Shown here one piece after another: positions 44,485-53,242 of a stretch of 64,000 bases of DNA (position 1 is the first letter of the stretch; every line of letters begins with the position of its first letter). This DNA is from Planomicrobium sp. CPCC 101079 (GTDB lineage Bacteria; Bacillota; Bacilli; Bacillales_A; Planococcaceae): assembly GCF_007859275.1 (NCBI RefSeq), contig NZ_VOHC01000024.1, positions 117,726 through 181,725 on the forward strand, read 5' to 3'. The translations under genes were made by a program, and so were the position numbers. The notes below the pieces were generated by a model. It saw only the letters and a program-made list of their open reading frames with translations. It ran no database searches and was not told the origin of the DNA.

Positions 44485-45621
44485 ATGAGAATCACGAAAG
44501 CTAGCCTTTACATAGTGGAATTTCCGTTAAAAGAACCGTTTATCATTTCGTATGCTTCTTATCCCACAATGCCGGCCGTCATCTTGAAATTAGAAACTGA
44601 TACCGGAATCACAGGCTACGGGGAAGCGGTTCCTGATGAACACGTCACGGGAGAGCATGTGTCCGGGACGTTTGAAATCTTGAAGCATGTGCTCCTGCCG
44701 CGAATTATGAACCAAAATCCGTTTGATATTGAAAAAATCCATTTTCTTATGGACACTTCGATTGCCCGCAATCCAGCTGCGAAAGCGGCAGTTGACATTG
44801 CGTGCTATGACTTGATGGGGAAAGCGGCCAACCAGCCTGTCTATAACCTGATCGGCGGACGGGCGCATGAAACCCTCCAATACGCCAAAGTGCTGAGCAT
44901 TGAAGCGCCAGCTGTTATGGCGGAAAAAGCGGTGGCTGCTAAAAACTTGGGCTTCAGCAGCTTAAAGCTGAAGCTTGGCCTTGATGAACCGGCTATGGAC
45001 ATTGCGCGCGTTTACGCGGTGCGGGAAGCGGTCGGTGAAGCGATGCCAATACGGATTGATGTCAACCAAGGCTGGAAAACGGCGGGCCAAGCCATCCACA
45101 CAATCAATCAATTGCAAGACGCGAACTTGACTTGGGTTGAGCAGCCGATCCGCATGGGTGATTTGCGCGGCTTGGCGGAAATTCGCCAAAAAACCTCCAT
45201 TCCTGTCATGGCGGATGAAAGTGTCCACTCGATGGAAGATGTGCTTGAAATCATCCGGCTGGAGGCTGCGGATTTCATTAACATCAAACTGATGAAATCA
45301 GGCGGCATTTACCCTGCCGTGCAGATGGCAAAGGCGGCGGAAAGTGCAGGCATCATTGCACAGATCGGTTCGATGGTCGAATCGTCCATTGGCTCCGCTG
45401 CCGGCTACCACGCTGTCATGTCGCGCCGCAACATCCAGTCGGCGGAATTGACCGGACCGCTTCTGTTCAAAGAAGAAATCGGCGACTTGGAATTCAAGCC
45501 GCCGCATGTCCACTTGTCAGGCAAACCGGGGCTCGGCATCACAGTGGACGAAGCCCAGTTGGCTAAACTCACCAGAAAATCAGCAAAGCTTGATGGGAGC
45601 GAACAACAAGATGGACCATAA
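44485..45621 (+). CDS. Dipeptide epimerase-like enolase-superfamily enzyme (YkfB paralogue)
   Basis: This 378-residue protein of the MLE subgroup keeps the KLK pair (SSLKLKLG), metal ligands in RIDVNQGW, VEQPI and MADES, and the second catalytic lysine in NIKLMKSGG. It is therefore a likely racemase/epimerase of dipeptides or N-acyl amino acids. It overlaps the M20 amidohydrolase by 11 bp. That pairing suggests epimerisation coupled to hydrolysis of the product. AAGGGG precedes ATG 44485. Confidence 0.88.
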   Translation: MRITKASLYIVEFPLKEPFIISYASYPTMPAVILKLETDTGITGYGEAVPDEHVTGEHVSGTFEILKHVLLPRIMNQNPFDIEKIHFLMDTSIARNPAAKAAVDIACYDLMGKAANQPVYNLIGGRAHETLQYAKVLSIEAPAVMAEKAVAAKNLGFSSLKLKLGLDEPAMDIARVYAVREAVGEAMPIRIDVNQGWKTAGQAIHTINQLQDANLTWVEQPIRMGDLRGLAEIRQKTSIPVMADESVHSMEDVLEIIRLEAADFINIKLMKSGGIYPAVQMAKAAESAGIIAQIGSMVESSIGSAAGYHAVMSRRNIQSAELTGPLLFKEEIGDLEFKPPHVHLSGKPGLGITVDEAQLAKLTRKSAKLDGSEQQDGP

Positions 45622-46702
45622 AGAGAAGATCCAGGAATTTTTTGACCACTTTCATTCAAACGCGGAAGTGAGCTGGCAGGAAGTTGAAACAACAAAAAAA
45701 CTGGCGGGCATCATGGATGAACTTCAAGTTCCGTACCGTACATTTGATGATGTTACCGGGGTGATTGCCGAAATCGGGGAAGGGCCGGAAGTGGTTGCGG
45801 TCCGTGCCGATATGGACGCGCTTTGGCAGGAAGTGAATGGCAAGTTCCAGGCGAACCATTCGTGCGGGCATGATGCCAATATGGCGATGGTGCTCGGGGC
45901 GCTTCTTTACTTGAAGGGCGAACCGCTGTCGAAACGCATCCGTTTCATCTTTCAGCCGGCAGAGGAAAAAGGCAACGGCGCGCTCGCCATGATTGAACGG
46001 GGAGCGGCGGAAGATGTGACGCACCTGTACGGCGTCCATTTGCGTCCGATTGAAGAAATGCCGTTCGGCAAAGTGGCGCCGGCGATTTACCATGGCTCTG
46101 CCGTTTTCCTGAAAGGGAAAATCATCGGCGTTGATGCACACGGCGCGCGGCCGCAGCAAGGGAAAAACGCCATCGATGTGATCGCGGCGATCCACCAGTT
46201 CGTCAAGTCGATTTACTTTTCTCCATTCGAGTCTTATTCGGCCAAGCTTACGAATATTCAGGCAGGCGGCGAGAGCTTGAACATCATTCCAGGAAACGCA
46301 ACGTTTGCGCTGGATCTCCGGTCACAGTCGAATGCGCTGATGAAAGAATTGCAGCAGCGCGTAGAAGAAGGATTGGCTTCCCTTCAAACTGTTTACGGCG
46401 TAACCATTGAGTGGGAATGGCATGACTTTACGCCAGCCGCAGAAGTTTCAGGCGCTGCGCTCGCGATTGCGGATGCGGCTATCCGCTCGGTCATCGGGGA
46501 TGCCAATGCCGCTCCTGCCGTTGAAACGACGGGAGCGGACGATTTTCATTTTTACACGATTGAAAAACCGGAATTGAAAGCCGCGATGATCGGCGTCGGC
46601 GCAGATCTCGCTCCGGGGCTCCACCATCCCGATATGGCATTCAATCACGACGCGCTCGACATTGGCGCTCGGGTGTTGGCTGAAACGCTTAAGACGACAT
46701 GA
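45611..46702 (+). CDS. M20 family amidohydrolase (aminoacylase-like)
   Basis: This 363-residue metal hydrolase has the M20D pattern VAVRADMDALWQE, NHSCGHDANMAMVLGALL, FIFQPAEEKGNGA and TTGADDFHFY. It probably removes an acyl or aminoacyl group from an amino acid; the substrate is unknown. ATG 45611 has GGGAG 11 nt upstream and lies inside the end of the epimerase gene. The three genes 44485-48232 look like one operon. Confidence 0.87.
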   Translation: MDHKEKIQEFFDHFHSNAEVSWQEVETTKKLAGIMDELQVPYRTFDDVTGVIAEIGEGPEVVAVRADMDALWQEVNGKFQANHSCGHDANMAMVLGALLYLKGEPLSKRIRFIFQPAEEKGNGALAMIERGAAEDVTHLYGVHLRPIEEMPFGKVAPAIYHGSAVFLKGKIIGVDAHGARPQQGKNAIDVIAAIHQFVKSIYFSPFESYSAKLTNIQAGGESLNIIPGNATFALDLRSQSNALMKELQQRVEEGLASLQTVYGVTIEWEWHDFTPAAEVSGAALAIADAAIRSVIGDANAAPAVETTGADDFHFYTIEKPELKAAMIGVGADLAPGLHHPDMAFNHDALDIGARVLAETLKTT

Positions 46703-46721
46703 ACAAAGGAGGAAAAATAAA

Positions 46722-46823
46722 GTGATTAATAGTTCATTAGCAGGATGGGCGGAAGTTTCTTCTTCCCGTTCAATAGGGTATAGGAAAACAGAAAAAATAA
46801 GCGTAGAGGGGCAAAGGACATGA
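46722..46823 (+). CDS. Short leader ORF upstream of the symporter
   Basis: An excellent AAAGGAGG (46705-46712) is followed 9 nt later by GTG 46722, opening a 33-codon frame (MINSSLAGWAEVSSSRSIGY, then RKTEKISVEGQRT). Its TGA overlaps the ATG of the symporter gene (ATGA). It could be a leader peptide that couples translation; a GGAAG/CTTCC hairpin lies within it. I do not recognise the peptide. Confidence 0.45.
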   Translation: MINSSLAGWAEVSSSRSIGYRKTEKISVEGQRT

Positions 46824-48232
46824 GTGGATTTTTAGAAGGGTTGACAACACTTGTCAACGAAGGAAATAACTTATTATGGTCTTATATTTTAATCGCATTA
46901 CTTCTGGGGCTCGGTGTTTATTTCACCATCCGCACGAAATTTGTGCAAGTACGATTGTTCGGTGAGATGTTCCGCGTCATCACTGAAAGGAAAGATGGAA
47001 CAAGCGGGGTTTCAGCGTTCCAGGCATTTACAATTTCCACTGCATCGCGTGTCGGTACCGGGAACATTACCGGCGTGGCGCTGGCCATCGCAATCGGTGG
47101 TCCGGGTGCGGTTTTCTGGATGTGGATGGTGGCGCTGATCGGAATGTCGACGGCGTTTATCGAAAGCACGCTCGCACAAGTCTATAAAGTGCGCGACGGC
47201 GACCAGTTCCGTGGTGGCCCGGCGTATTACATGGAAAAAGCGCTCGGCAACCGGACGCTCGGCATCATTTTCGCGATCCTATTGACGATCGTTTTCGGAT
47301 TCATCTTTAATGCCGTACAGTCAAACACAATTGCACAATCGTTCGGGGAAACATTCAATATTCCGGACTGGACCGTGGGTGTCGCACTTGTAATTGTGAC
47401 TGCGATGGTCATTTTTGGAGGCGTCCGCCGGATTGCCCACGTCACACAAATTCTTGTGCCCGTCATGGCAATCATGTATATTGCGGTTGCTCTTTATGTT
47501 GTCATCATGAACTTCAGCGAAATTCCGGCAGTCTTTTCATTGATCTTCAAGAGCGCATTCGGCCTTGAAGAAGCAGTGGGCGGGGGCATCGGTGCCGCTA
47601 TCATGCAAGGTGTGCGCCGCGGATTGTTCTCGAACGAAGCGGGGATGGGTTCTGTCCCGAACGCCGCTGCGACAGCAAACATCTCGCATCCAGCCAAGCA
47701 AGGCCTTGTGCAAAGCTTGGGCGTATTCTTCGACACAATCATCATTTGTTCAGCAACTGCTTTCATCATCATCCTGGCTGACATCTACAGCACATCGGAA
47801 GCGGAAGGCGTCTTGCTGACACAAGCATCCCTGAACGTCCACGTCGGCGACTGGGCTCCGTATTTCCTGGCGATCGCGATTTTGTTCTTCGCGTTCAGTT
47901 CGGTTATCGGGAATTACTATTACGGTGAAACGAATATCGAATTTATCAATACGCACCGCTCATGGCTGACAGCTTACCGTTTGGGCGTACTGGCTATGGT
48001 CATGTTCGGTTCGCTTGCCCAAGTAGCGCTTGTTTGGAGTTTGGCCGATTTGTTCATGGGCTTTATGGCGATCCTCAACTTGGTGGTCATTGCCATACTC
48101 GGCAAAACAGCGTTCCAGGTGCTTTCAAATTACACGTCCCAACGCAAAGCGGGCAAAAATCCTGTTTTCTATGCGAAAGACATCCCAGGCTTGAAAAACG
48201 CCGAATGTTGGGAAGAAACCAATCGAGATTAA
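46820..48232 (+). CDS. Alanine/glycine:cation symporter (AGCS family)
   Basis: This 470-residue protein has about ten to eleven membrane helices and shows AGCS motifs such as FQAFTISTASRVGTGNITGVALAI, RGGPAYYMEKALG and GLFSNEAGMGSVPNAAATA. Such carriers import alanine or glycine with Na+ or H+. Location behind an epimerase and an aminoacylase suggests uptake of the amino acid released by them. It is followed by a strong terminator. Confidence 0.92.
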   Translation: MSGFLEGLTTLVNEGNNLLWSYILIALLLGLGVYFTIRTKFVQVRLFGEMFRVITERKDGTSGVSAFQAFTISTASRVGTGNITGVALAIAIGGPGAVFWMWMVALIGMSTAFIESTLAQVYKVRDGDQFRGGPAYYMEKALGNRTLGIIFAILLTIVFGFIFNAVQSNTIAQSFGETFNIPDWTVGVALVIVTAMVIFGGVRRIAHVTQILVPVMAIMYIAVALYVVIMNFSEIPAVFSLIFKSAFGLEEAVGGGIGAAIMQGVRRGLFSNEAGMGSVPNAAATANISHPAKQGLVQSLGVFFDTIIICSATAFIIILADIYSTSEAEGVLLTQASLNVHVGDWAPYFLAIAILFFAFSSVIGNYYYGETNIEFINTHRSWLTAYRLGVLAMVMFGSLAQVALVWSLADLFMGFMAILNLVVIAILGKTAFQVLSNYTSQRKAGKNPVFYAKDIPGLKNAECWEETNRD

Positions 48233-48238
48233 TTCCTG

Positions 48239-48271
48239 CCCCTTTTGCAAAACTGCAAAAGGGGTTTTTTC
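48239..48271 (+). terminator. Terminator of the symporter operon
   Basis: CCCCTTTTGCA (48239-48249) pairs perfectly with TGCAAAAGGGG (48254-48264), followed by TTTTTTC. Confidence 0.93.
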
Positions 48272-48322
48272 TTGCTCACCTTCATGGTGCAGAAAAGGTA
48301 GGTCTTATGGTATGATTTCCAT

Positions 48323-48808
48323 ATGAAAAACATAATCCTGCTCCTACTATTGCTCAGTATTTTATTTATTTCCTCCGGCCAAACGTACGAACAGCAAACT
48401 CTCATTCCGACATTGGAGAAATACTTGGCGGCCAAACCGCTGGAAGGCCTGCTCAGCTACCTGCACATCCCGTACTATGGAACATTGGTATCGATTGAAG
48501 AAAGGGGCTATTTTGCATTTATCGAGTTTTTGCTGCGAAAAGGCGCTCATCTGTTCATGTTCGGAGCTGTCGCAATTGCAGTAGTCGTGTTAATGCCAAA
48601 ACCGAAATTTTGGATGGCATTCGCCATCACCGTCGGGCTTGCGGTATTGGACGAATTCCATCAATCTTTGACTGGCGGCCGCACGCCAACCGGCCAAGAC
48701 GTTTTACTCGATTCCATCGGCGCCTTTATCGCGCTCAGCCTTTGGAACCTGTATACGAAAATCAGTTACCGGCCAAAGCGAAGAGAAAAAACGGTGCAAC
48801 ATCATTAA
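48323..48808 (+). CDS. VanZ-family membrane protein
   Basis: This 161-residue protein has an N-terminal hydrophobic helix, then the VanZ signature region LRKGAHLFMFGAVAIAVVVL, LDEFHQSLTGGRTPTGQDVLLDSIGA, with about four membrane helices. VanZ-like proteins are linked to teicoplanin resistance in enterococci, but most have unknown roles. No convincing ribosome binding site precedes ATG 48323, so translation may start from a very short leader. Confidence 0.85.
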   Translation: MKNIILLLLLLSILFISSGQTYEQQTLIPTLEKYLAAKPLEGLLSYLHIPYYGTLVSIEERGYFAFIEFLLRKGAHLFMFGAVAIAVVVLMPKPKFWMAFAITVGLAVLDEFHQSLTGGRTPTGQDVLLDSIGAFIALSLWNLYTKISYRPKRREKTVQHH

Positions 48809-48828
48809 TTTGATGTTGCACCGTTTTT
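48789..48828 (+). terminator. Terminator of the VanZ gene
   Basis: AACGGTGCAACATCA (48789-48803) pairs perfectly with TGATGTTGCACCGTT (48809-48823), followed by TTTT. The stop codon lies in the loop. Confidence 0.92.
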
Positions 48829-48857
48829 TATGTAAGGAAGACTGGGAAAATTTGCTT

Positions 48858-48947
48858 CATGAAGTTTTCGCTTCCTTTGATGAACTATTCAACTTCTATC
48901 AGACAACGTTGCTTTCCTTTCATGAACTTTCTCCGTGCTATCATGTT
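48858..48947 (+). repeat. 21-bp periodic array E (5 units, +)
   Basis: Cores at 48858 (CATGAA), 48879 (GATGAA), 48900 (CAGACA), 48921 (CATGAA) and 48942 (CATGTT) keep the 21-bp register. It is preceded by GGGAAAATTTGCTT, a leader also seen before arrays B1 and B2. It lies between the VanZ gene and the protease gene. Confidence 0.75.
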
Positions 48948-49099
48948 AAATTAGCCTCTTTATCTGTACTCCGCCATTCCGTAAAGAATAAATTCGAAAT
49001 TATCAAATAATTAGTAATAACTTCCCTTATTTTATGTTATTATGCGGGTAATGATACTTTTCTGCTCATAGCATTCCATAATCTTGAGGGGGTCTCACA

Positions 49100-52000
49100 G
49101 TGAAAGAGTGGCGTACGGTTTTATTGATAACATTGGTATTTTTACTTGCACTAGGTTCAGGGCTGGCCGGAATTTCGGTCAAAAGCGCGGCGGCGCCTGA
49201 TCCGGAAAACCCGAAAGCGGAAATTTCGGCGGAATTGCTGAAACCGGAAGACCCGAACGAGAAAGTCCGGATCATCGTCGAGCTCGAAGGCGCACCGGCG
49301 ATCAGCAATGCCACCGAAAAAGGGATGCTTTACAAGGCCATGCCTGAATCCACAAAAGAAAGTCTGGAAGCGGCCATAGCCGAAAGCCAAAAAACCGTCA
49401 AAGCCGCTATCTCGAAAACAGCGCCGGATACCACTTATTTAGAAAGTTTCTCGGCAGTCTTTAATGGATTTTCAGCAGAACTCGAAGCGAAACAAGTAGA
49501 AAAAATTGCGGAGCAAGAAGGGATCAAAGCGATTTTCAAGGCGACCGAATACGAACGGCCGGCCGCTAATCCTGAGATGATTCACTCCAAGGAGCTTGTC
49601 CAAGCCCAGCAAGTATGGAACGACTACGGCTTGCGGGGGGAAGGGACGGTTGTCGGCATCATCGATACCGGCATCGATCCGTCGCATAAAGACATGGTCC
49701 TGAGCGACAACACGACAGCAGAGCTGACAAAAGCGGAAGTGGAAGCGCTCGTGGCTGACAGGGCGCTTTTGAACGGCAAGTTCTTTACGGAAAAAGTGCC
49801 GTTCGGCTATAACTATATGGATGGCAATAATGAAATCCGTGATATTGGAGCGGGTGCCACCATGCACGGCATGCACGTCGCCGGAACAGTCGGAGCGAAC
49901 GGCAACGAAGAAACGGGCGGCGTCAAAGGCGTAGCGCCAGAAACACAGCTGCTCGCGCTGAAAGTCTTTTCGAACGATCCGTTAAACCCGTCCACATACG
50001 GCGACATTTATGTTAAAGCAATCGATGACGCAATCAAGCTTGGCGCCGACGTTATCAATATGTCGATTGGTGCAACAGCCGGATTTGTCGATTCGTCGGA
50101 CCCGGAACAGCAAGCGGTCGAGCGTGCAACGGACAACGGGATTCTCGTTTCCGTCTCTGCGGGAAACTCGAATTTGCTTGGCTCCGGATTTGCGCCGCCT
50201 CTTGCAATCAACCAGGATTACGGCTTGACCGGCTCGCCAAGCGTCTCTTATGATTCATTCGGCGTAGCGTCGTTTGAAAACAGCCGCATCACCGCCAAAA
50301 GCTTTGCAAAAAACATAAACGGCGCTGATGCCGGACGCAGCATTTATTTCCTTGCCAACGATGTCGATCCTGTCGAGTTGCCGCAAGACACGTATCCGGT
50401 TTTGGATGCGGGCCTTGGCAAACCAGAAGAGTTTGAAGGAAAAGATTTCGTCAATAAATTCGCACTTATCGCACGCGGCGAAATCACATTCGCGCAAAAA
50501 GCGTTGAACGCGCAAGCGGCTGGTGCAGTCGGCGTCATCATTTACAACAACGTTCCAGGGATCATCAACATGGCCGGCGACCCGGCAATCCGGATTCCGT
50601 TCCTGTCGATTTTGCAGAGTGACGGTTTGGAAATGAAAGAAGCATTAGCTGCAGGAAGTGAAGTGGCAGTTGCTTTTGACGGCGAGTACTTGGATGTAGC
50701 CAGTCCGACAGCCGGCAAAATGAGCGATTTCACGTCTTGGGGCCCAACACCGAACTTGGATTTCAAACCGGAAGTGACCGCACCTGGCGGCAATATTTTC
50801 TCGACCTTCAACGATGACCAGTATGGGCTCATGAGCGGGACATCGATGGCAGCGCCGCACGTTTCCGGAGGCGCGGCATTATTGTTCCAGCGTTTGCAGG
50901 ATGAACTGAAGATAGATGGAGTGGACCGTGTCCAATTCGCTAAAAACTTACTGATGAATACAGCCAATCCGATTGAATTCGCCCAAGGGCAGTTCGTCTC
51001 GCCGCGCCGGCAAGGTGCAGGGCTCATGCAGCTGCACGATGCGCTGTCGGCCAAAGCCATGGTTACCGACAAAGCAACCGCCGAAGCGAAAGTGGCGCTA
51101 AAAGAAATCACTGGCGACAAATTGGCATTCACGCTGACCGCCAAAAACTTCTCGGCGGATGCCGCCACTTACAACGTGGCGCTTAATGTCCAAGTAGACA
51201 AGACAATGAATGGAGGCGGCACCCGGTTCGTCACCGATCCGAATACACTTGGTTCGGACAACATCACCGGAGCGGTTTCCATAACAGCGCCGCAAGCGGT
51301 GACCATTCCGGCGAACGGCGAAATGGAAATACCGGTGTCGATTGATTTGTCTGCTGTCAGCCCTCAGTTAAGAACCGTATTTACCAACGGCTTTTTCGTG
51401 GACGGCTTTGTTACGTTGACCGATGCGAGCGAAGAAGTGACGGGCAATCCGGCACTGGTCGTCCCGTATTTCGGCTTTAACGGCAATTGGAACGATGCCG
51501 ATATTTTTGACGAATTTGCTTGGGATCCAATGACTTTCTACGGCACTACCGTCCTTGTGAACAACCAAGGGATGATCATGAAAGGCGGCACCCATGAAGC
51601 GAATTTTGTGCCGGAGCAATTTGCCTTCTCGCCAAACGGCGACGGCATGTGGGACATGATTTATCCGTATTTTTCACTTTTGCGCAATGCAAAAGCGCTG
51701 GAAGTGAACGTTTTGGATGCCGGCGGCAAAAAACTGCGGACGATCCGAAGCGATAAAAAACTGACGAAAAACTTTAGCCCGCTCGCAGCTTATATCGCGA
51801 ATCCGGCTTATGGCTGGAACGGCCAAGTGCTCGGCAAACTTGTGGAGGATGGCGATTACCAAATCCAGCTGCGCGCTGTCATTGACTATCCGGACGCAGA
51901 ATGGCAATCCATCGAATTTCCGGTCATTGTTGATACCGTGGCGCCGCAAGCGCAGGCAGCCTATAATGCGGACACTGCCACAGTGGAAGTCGCAAGTTTC

Positions 52001-52789
52001 ACCGACACTGAAGAAGGCGCTGGACCCGACCGCTGGGAAGTGTTCCTGAACGGCACCGAACTGACGGAAGATGCCACGACGCCAGCCGATGAATCTCTGG
52101 CGCCGGCAACCCGGAACTTCAAACTTCCGGCGGCATTAAAAGCGGGAGACGAACTTGTCGCCATCTTCTATGACGTCGCCGGCAACCGCCAGCAAGTTGA
52201 ACTTAATGCCGCTGCAAGCGCCGCCGCTTCGGAACCGACTATTTTTATCGATTCGCCAACCGCTCTGTCCATCCATAACACGGACAAAATCATTGTGTCG
52301 GGGCATGTGGAAGATGAATCGAAAGTAGCATCGGTTACAGTGAACGGCGAACCGGCGCTGCAATTCGACGGCCGGAACTTCAATCACACGCTGGCACTCG
52401 AAGATGGTGTCCAAGAAATTAACGTGGCAGCAGTCGACGACAGCGGCAACGATCTGCAAATCCGGCGGCAAATCTTCGTCGATACGACAGCAGCGGAACT
52501 GACGCTGGTCGATGTGCCAAAGAGTGTGCCAAAAGATCAGAACGAAGCCGAAATCACCTTTAACGTCAAAGACAATTTTGATGAGATTCGGGTATATGTC
52601 TACGACAGTGAAATCTATGCCCATAAACTCTCCACTCCATATGAAGTGAAGAATTTCGATGAAGAAGTAACCGCCAAAATTCCGGTGCTTGAGGAAGGGG
52701 CGAACGATTACAAACTCATTGCGACCGATTTAGCTGGAAATACGACTGAAGTGGAATTTTCGATAACGAAGGAAGCAGAGAAGGAATGA
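49100..52789 (+). CDS. Large secreted subtilisin-like (S8) serine protease
   Basis: This 1229-residue protein has a signal peptide (about 1-31, ending KSAAA), an inhibitor-I9-like propeptide (about 50-150) and an S8 catalytic domain with D189 (IIDTGID), H256 (HGMHVAG) and S582 (SGTSMAAPH). A PA-type insert (about 385-510) lies between H and S, followed by beta-rich C-terminal domains. This is the Vpr/lactocepin architecture. No LPxTG anchor is seen. The start is GTG 49100 after GAGGGGG. The last part recurs as an orphan fragment at 55694-55909. Confidence 0.92.
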   Translation: MKEWRTVLLITLVFLLALGSGLAGISVKSAAAPDPENPKAEISAELLKPEDPNEKVRIIVELEGAPAISNATEKGMLYKAMPESTKESLEAAIAESQKTVKAAISKTAPDTTYLESFSAVFNGFSAELEAKQVEKIAEQEGIKAIFKATEYERPAANPEMIHSKELVQAQQVWNDYGLRGEGTVVGIIDTGIDPSHKDMVLSDNTTAELTKAEVEALVADRALLNGKFFTEKVPFGYNYMDGNNEIRDIGAGATMHGMHVAGTVGANGNEETGGVKGVAPETQLLALKVFSNDPLNPSTYGDIYVKAIDDAIKLGADVINMSIGATAGFVDSSDPEQQAVERATDNGILVSVSAGNSNLLGSGFAPPLAINQDYGLTGSPSVSYDSFGVASFENSRITAKSFAKNINGADAGRSIYFLANDVDPVELPQDTYPVLDAGLGKPEEFEGKDFVNKFALIARGEITFAQKALNAQAAGAVGVIIYNNVPGIINMAGDPAIRIPFLSILQSDGLEMKEALAAGSEVAVAFDGEYLDVASPTAGKMSDFTSWGPTPNLDFKPEVTAPGGNIFSTFNDDQYGLMSGTSMAAPHVSGGAALLFQRLQDELKIDGVDRVQFAKNLLMNTANPIEFAQGQFVSPRRQGAGLMQLHDALSAKAMVTDKATAEAKVALKEITGDKLAFTLTAKNFSADAATYNVALNVQVDKTMNGGGTRFVTDPNTLGSDNITGAVSITAPQAVTIPANGEMEIPVSIDLSAVSPQLRTVFTNGFFVDGFVTLTDASEEVTGNPALVVPYFGFNGNWNDADIFDEFAWDPMTFYGTTVLVNNQGMIMKGGTHEANFVPEQFAFSPNGDGMWDMIYPYFSLLRNAKALEVNVLDAGGKKLRTIRSDKKLTKNFSPLAAYIANPAYGWNGQVLGKLVEDGDYQIQLRAVIDYPDAEWQSIEFPVIVDTVAPQAQAAYNADTATVEVASFTDTEEGAGPDRWEVFLNGTELTEDATTPADESLAPATRNFKLPAALKAGDELVAIFYDVAGNRQQVELNAAASAAASEPTIFIDSPTALSIHNTDKIIVSGHVEDESKVASVTVNGEPALQFDGRNFNHTLALEDGVQEINVAAVDDSGNDLQIRRQIFVDTTAAELTLVDVPKSVPKDQNEAEITFNVKDNFDEIRVYVYDSEIYAHKLSTPYEVKNFDEEVTAKIPVLEEGANDYKLIATDLAGNTTEVEFSITKEAEKE

Positions 52790-52866
52790 ACAAACAAACG
52801 AATACCATAAAAACATCTATTGTAAATTGATCAAAGAAGTTGAACAAAAAGTTTAGCTGCTTGTAG

Positions 52867-52902
52867 ACATGAATCCAGGATTTCTTGGATTCATGTTTTT
52901 TA
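52867..52902 (+). terminator. Terminator of the protease gene
   Basis: ACATGAATCCA (52867-52877) pairs perfectly with TGGATTCATGT (52886-52896), followed by TTTTT. Confidence 0.92.
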
Positions 52903-52943
52903 ATTGATCTTTAGTTGTTTAAAGGCATTGAACGTAACATGCG

Positions 52944-53171
52944 CTAAGTCAGTGAAAGTTTGTTCGTAGTCTGAGGTGCTGAAGAGCGCGTCTTTTTTAT
53001 TTTCAACATAGAAAAGGCTGTGGAATAGCCCGTCAAATTCACATAACCGAACTTGTTTAGAAGATTAGCAGATGCTGAAAAGATGCTAATAACCAAAAAA
53101 AACCAAATTATTGATAATAAATAATCAGAAATTCTTTTCCATCTATTTACATGTGCCCATTTCTTGTTCAT
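52944..53171 (-). CDS. Possible 75-residue membrane protein
   Basis: On the minus strand ATG 53171 opens a frame starting MNKKWAHVNRWKRISDYLL, with one clear membrane helix (SIIWFFLVISIFSASANLL) and a basic tail. The ribosome binding site is poor. It fills most of the 453-bp gap between the protease and glucosaminidase genes. It may be chance. Confidence 0.3.
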   Translation of the reverse strand: MNKKWAHVNRWKRISDYLLSIIWFFLVISIFSASANLLNKFGYVNLTGYSTAFSMLKIKKTRSSAPQTTNKLSLT

Positions 53172-53190
53172 AATAATAGTACCTATTATT
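53172..53190. promoter_or_regulatory. Dyad upstream of the glucosaminidase gene
   Basis: AATAATAG (53172-53179) and CTATTATT (53183-53190) form a perfect 8-bp inverted repeat with a 3-bp spacer, 53 bp before the TTG start at 53243. It may be an operator. Confidence 0.35.
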
Positions 53191-53242
53191 GGAAAAAAGA
53201 TAGGTTCTTCATTGAAAAAGGAACAAGAAGGAGAAGGTAAGT

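Noticed and set aside
46703..46819. Glycine riboswitch before the symporter
   Set aside because: The leader lacks the conserved glycine aptamer cores and holds a short ORF with a strong ribosome binding site instead.
35719..48947. CRISPR arrays
   Set aside because: The periodic blocks have a 21-bp period with only about 10 conserved bp, degenerate cores and no cas genes, unlike CRISPR repeats and spacers.
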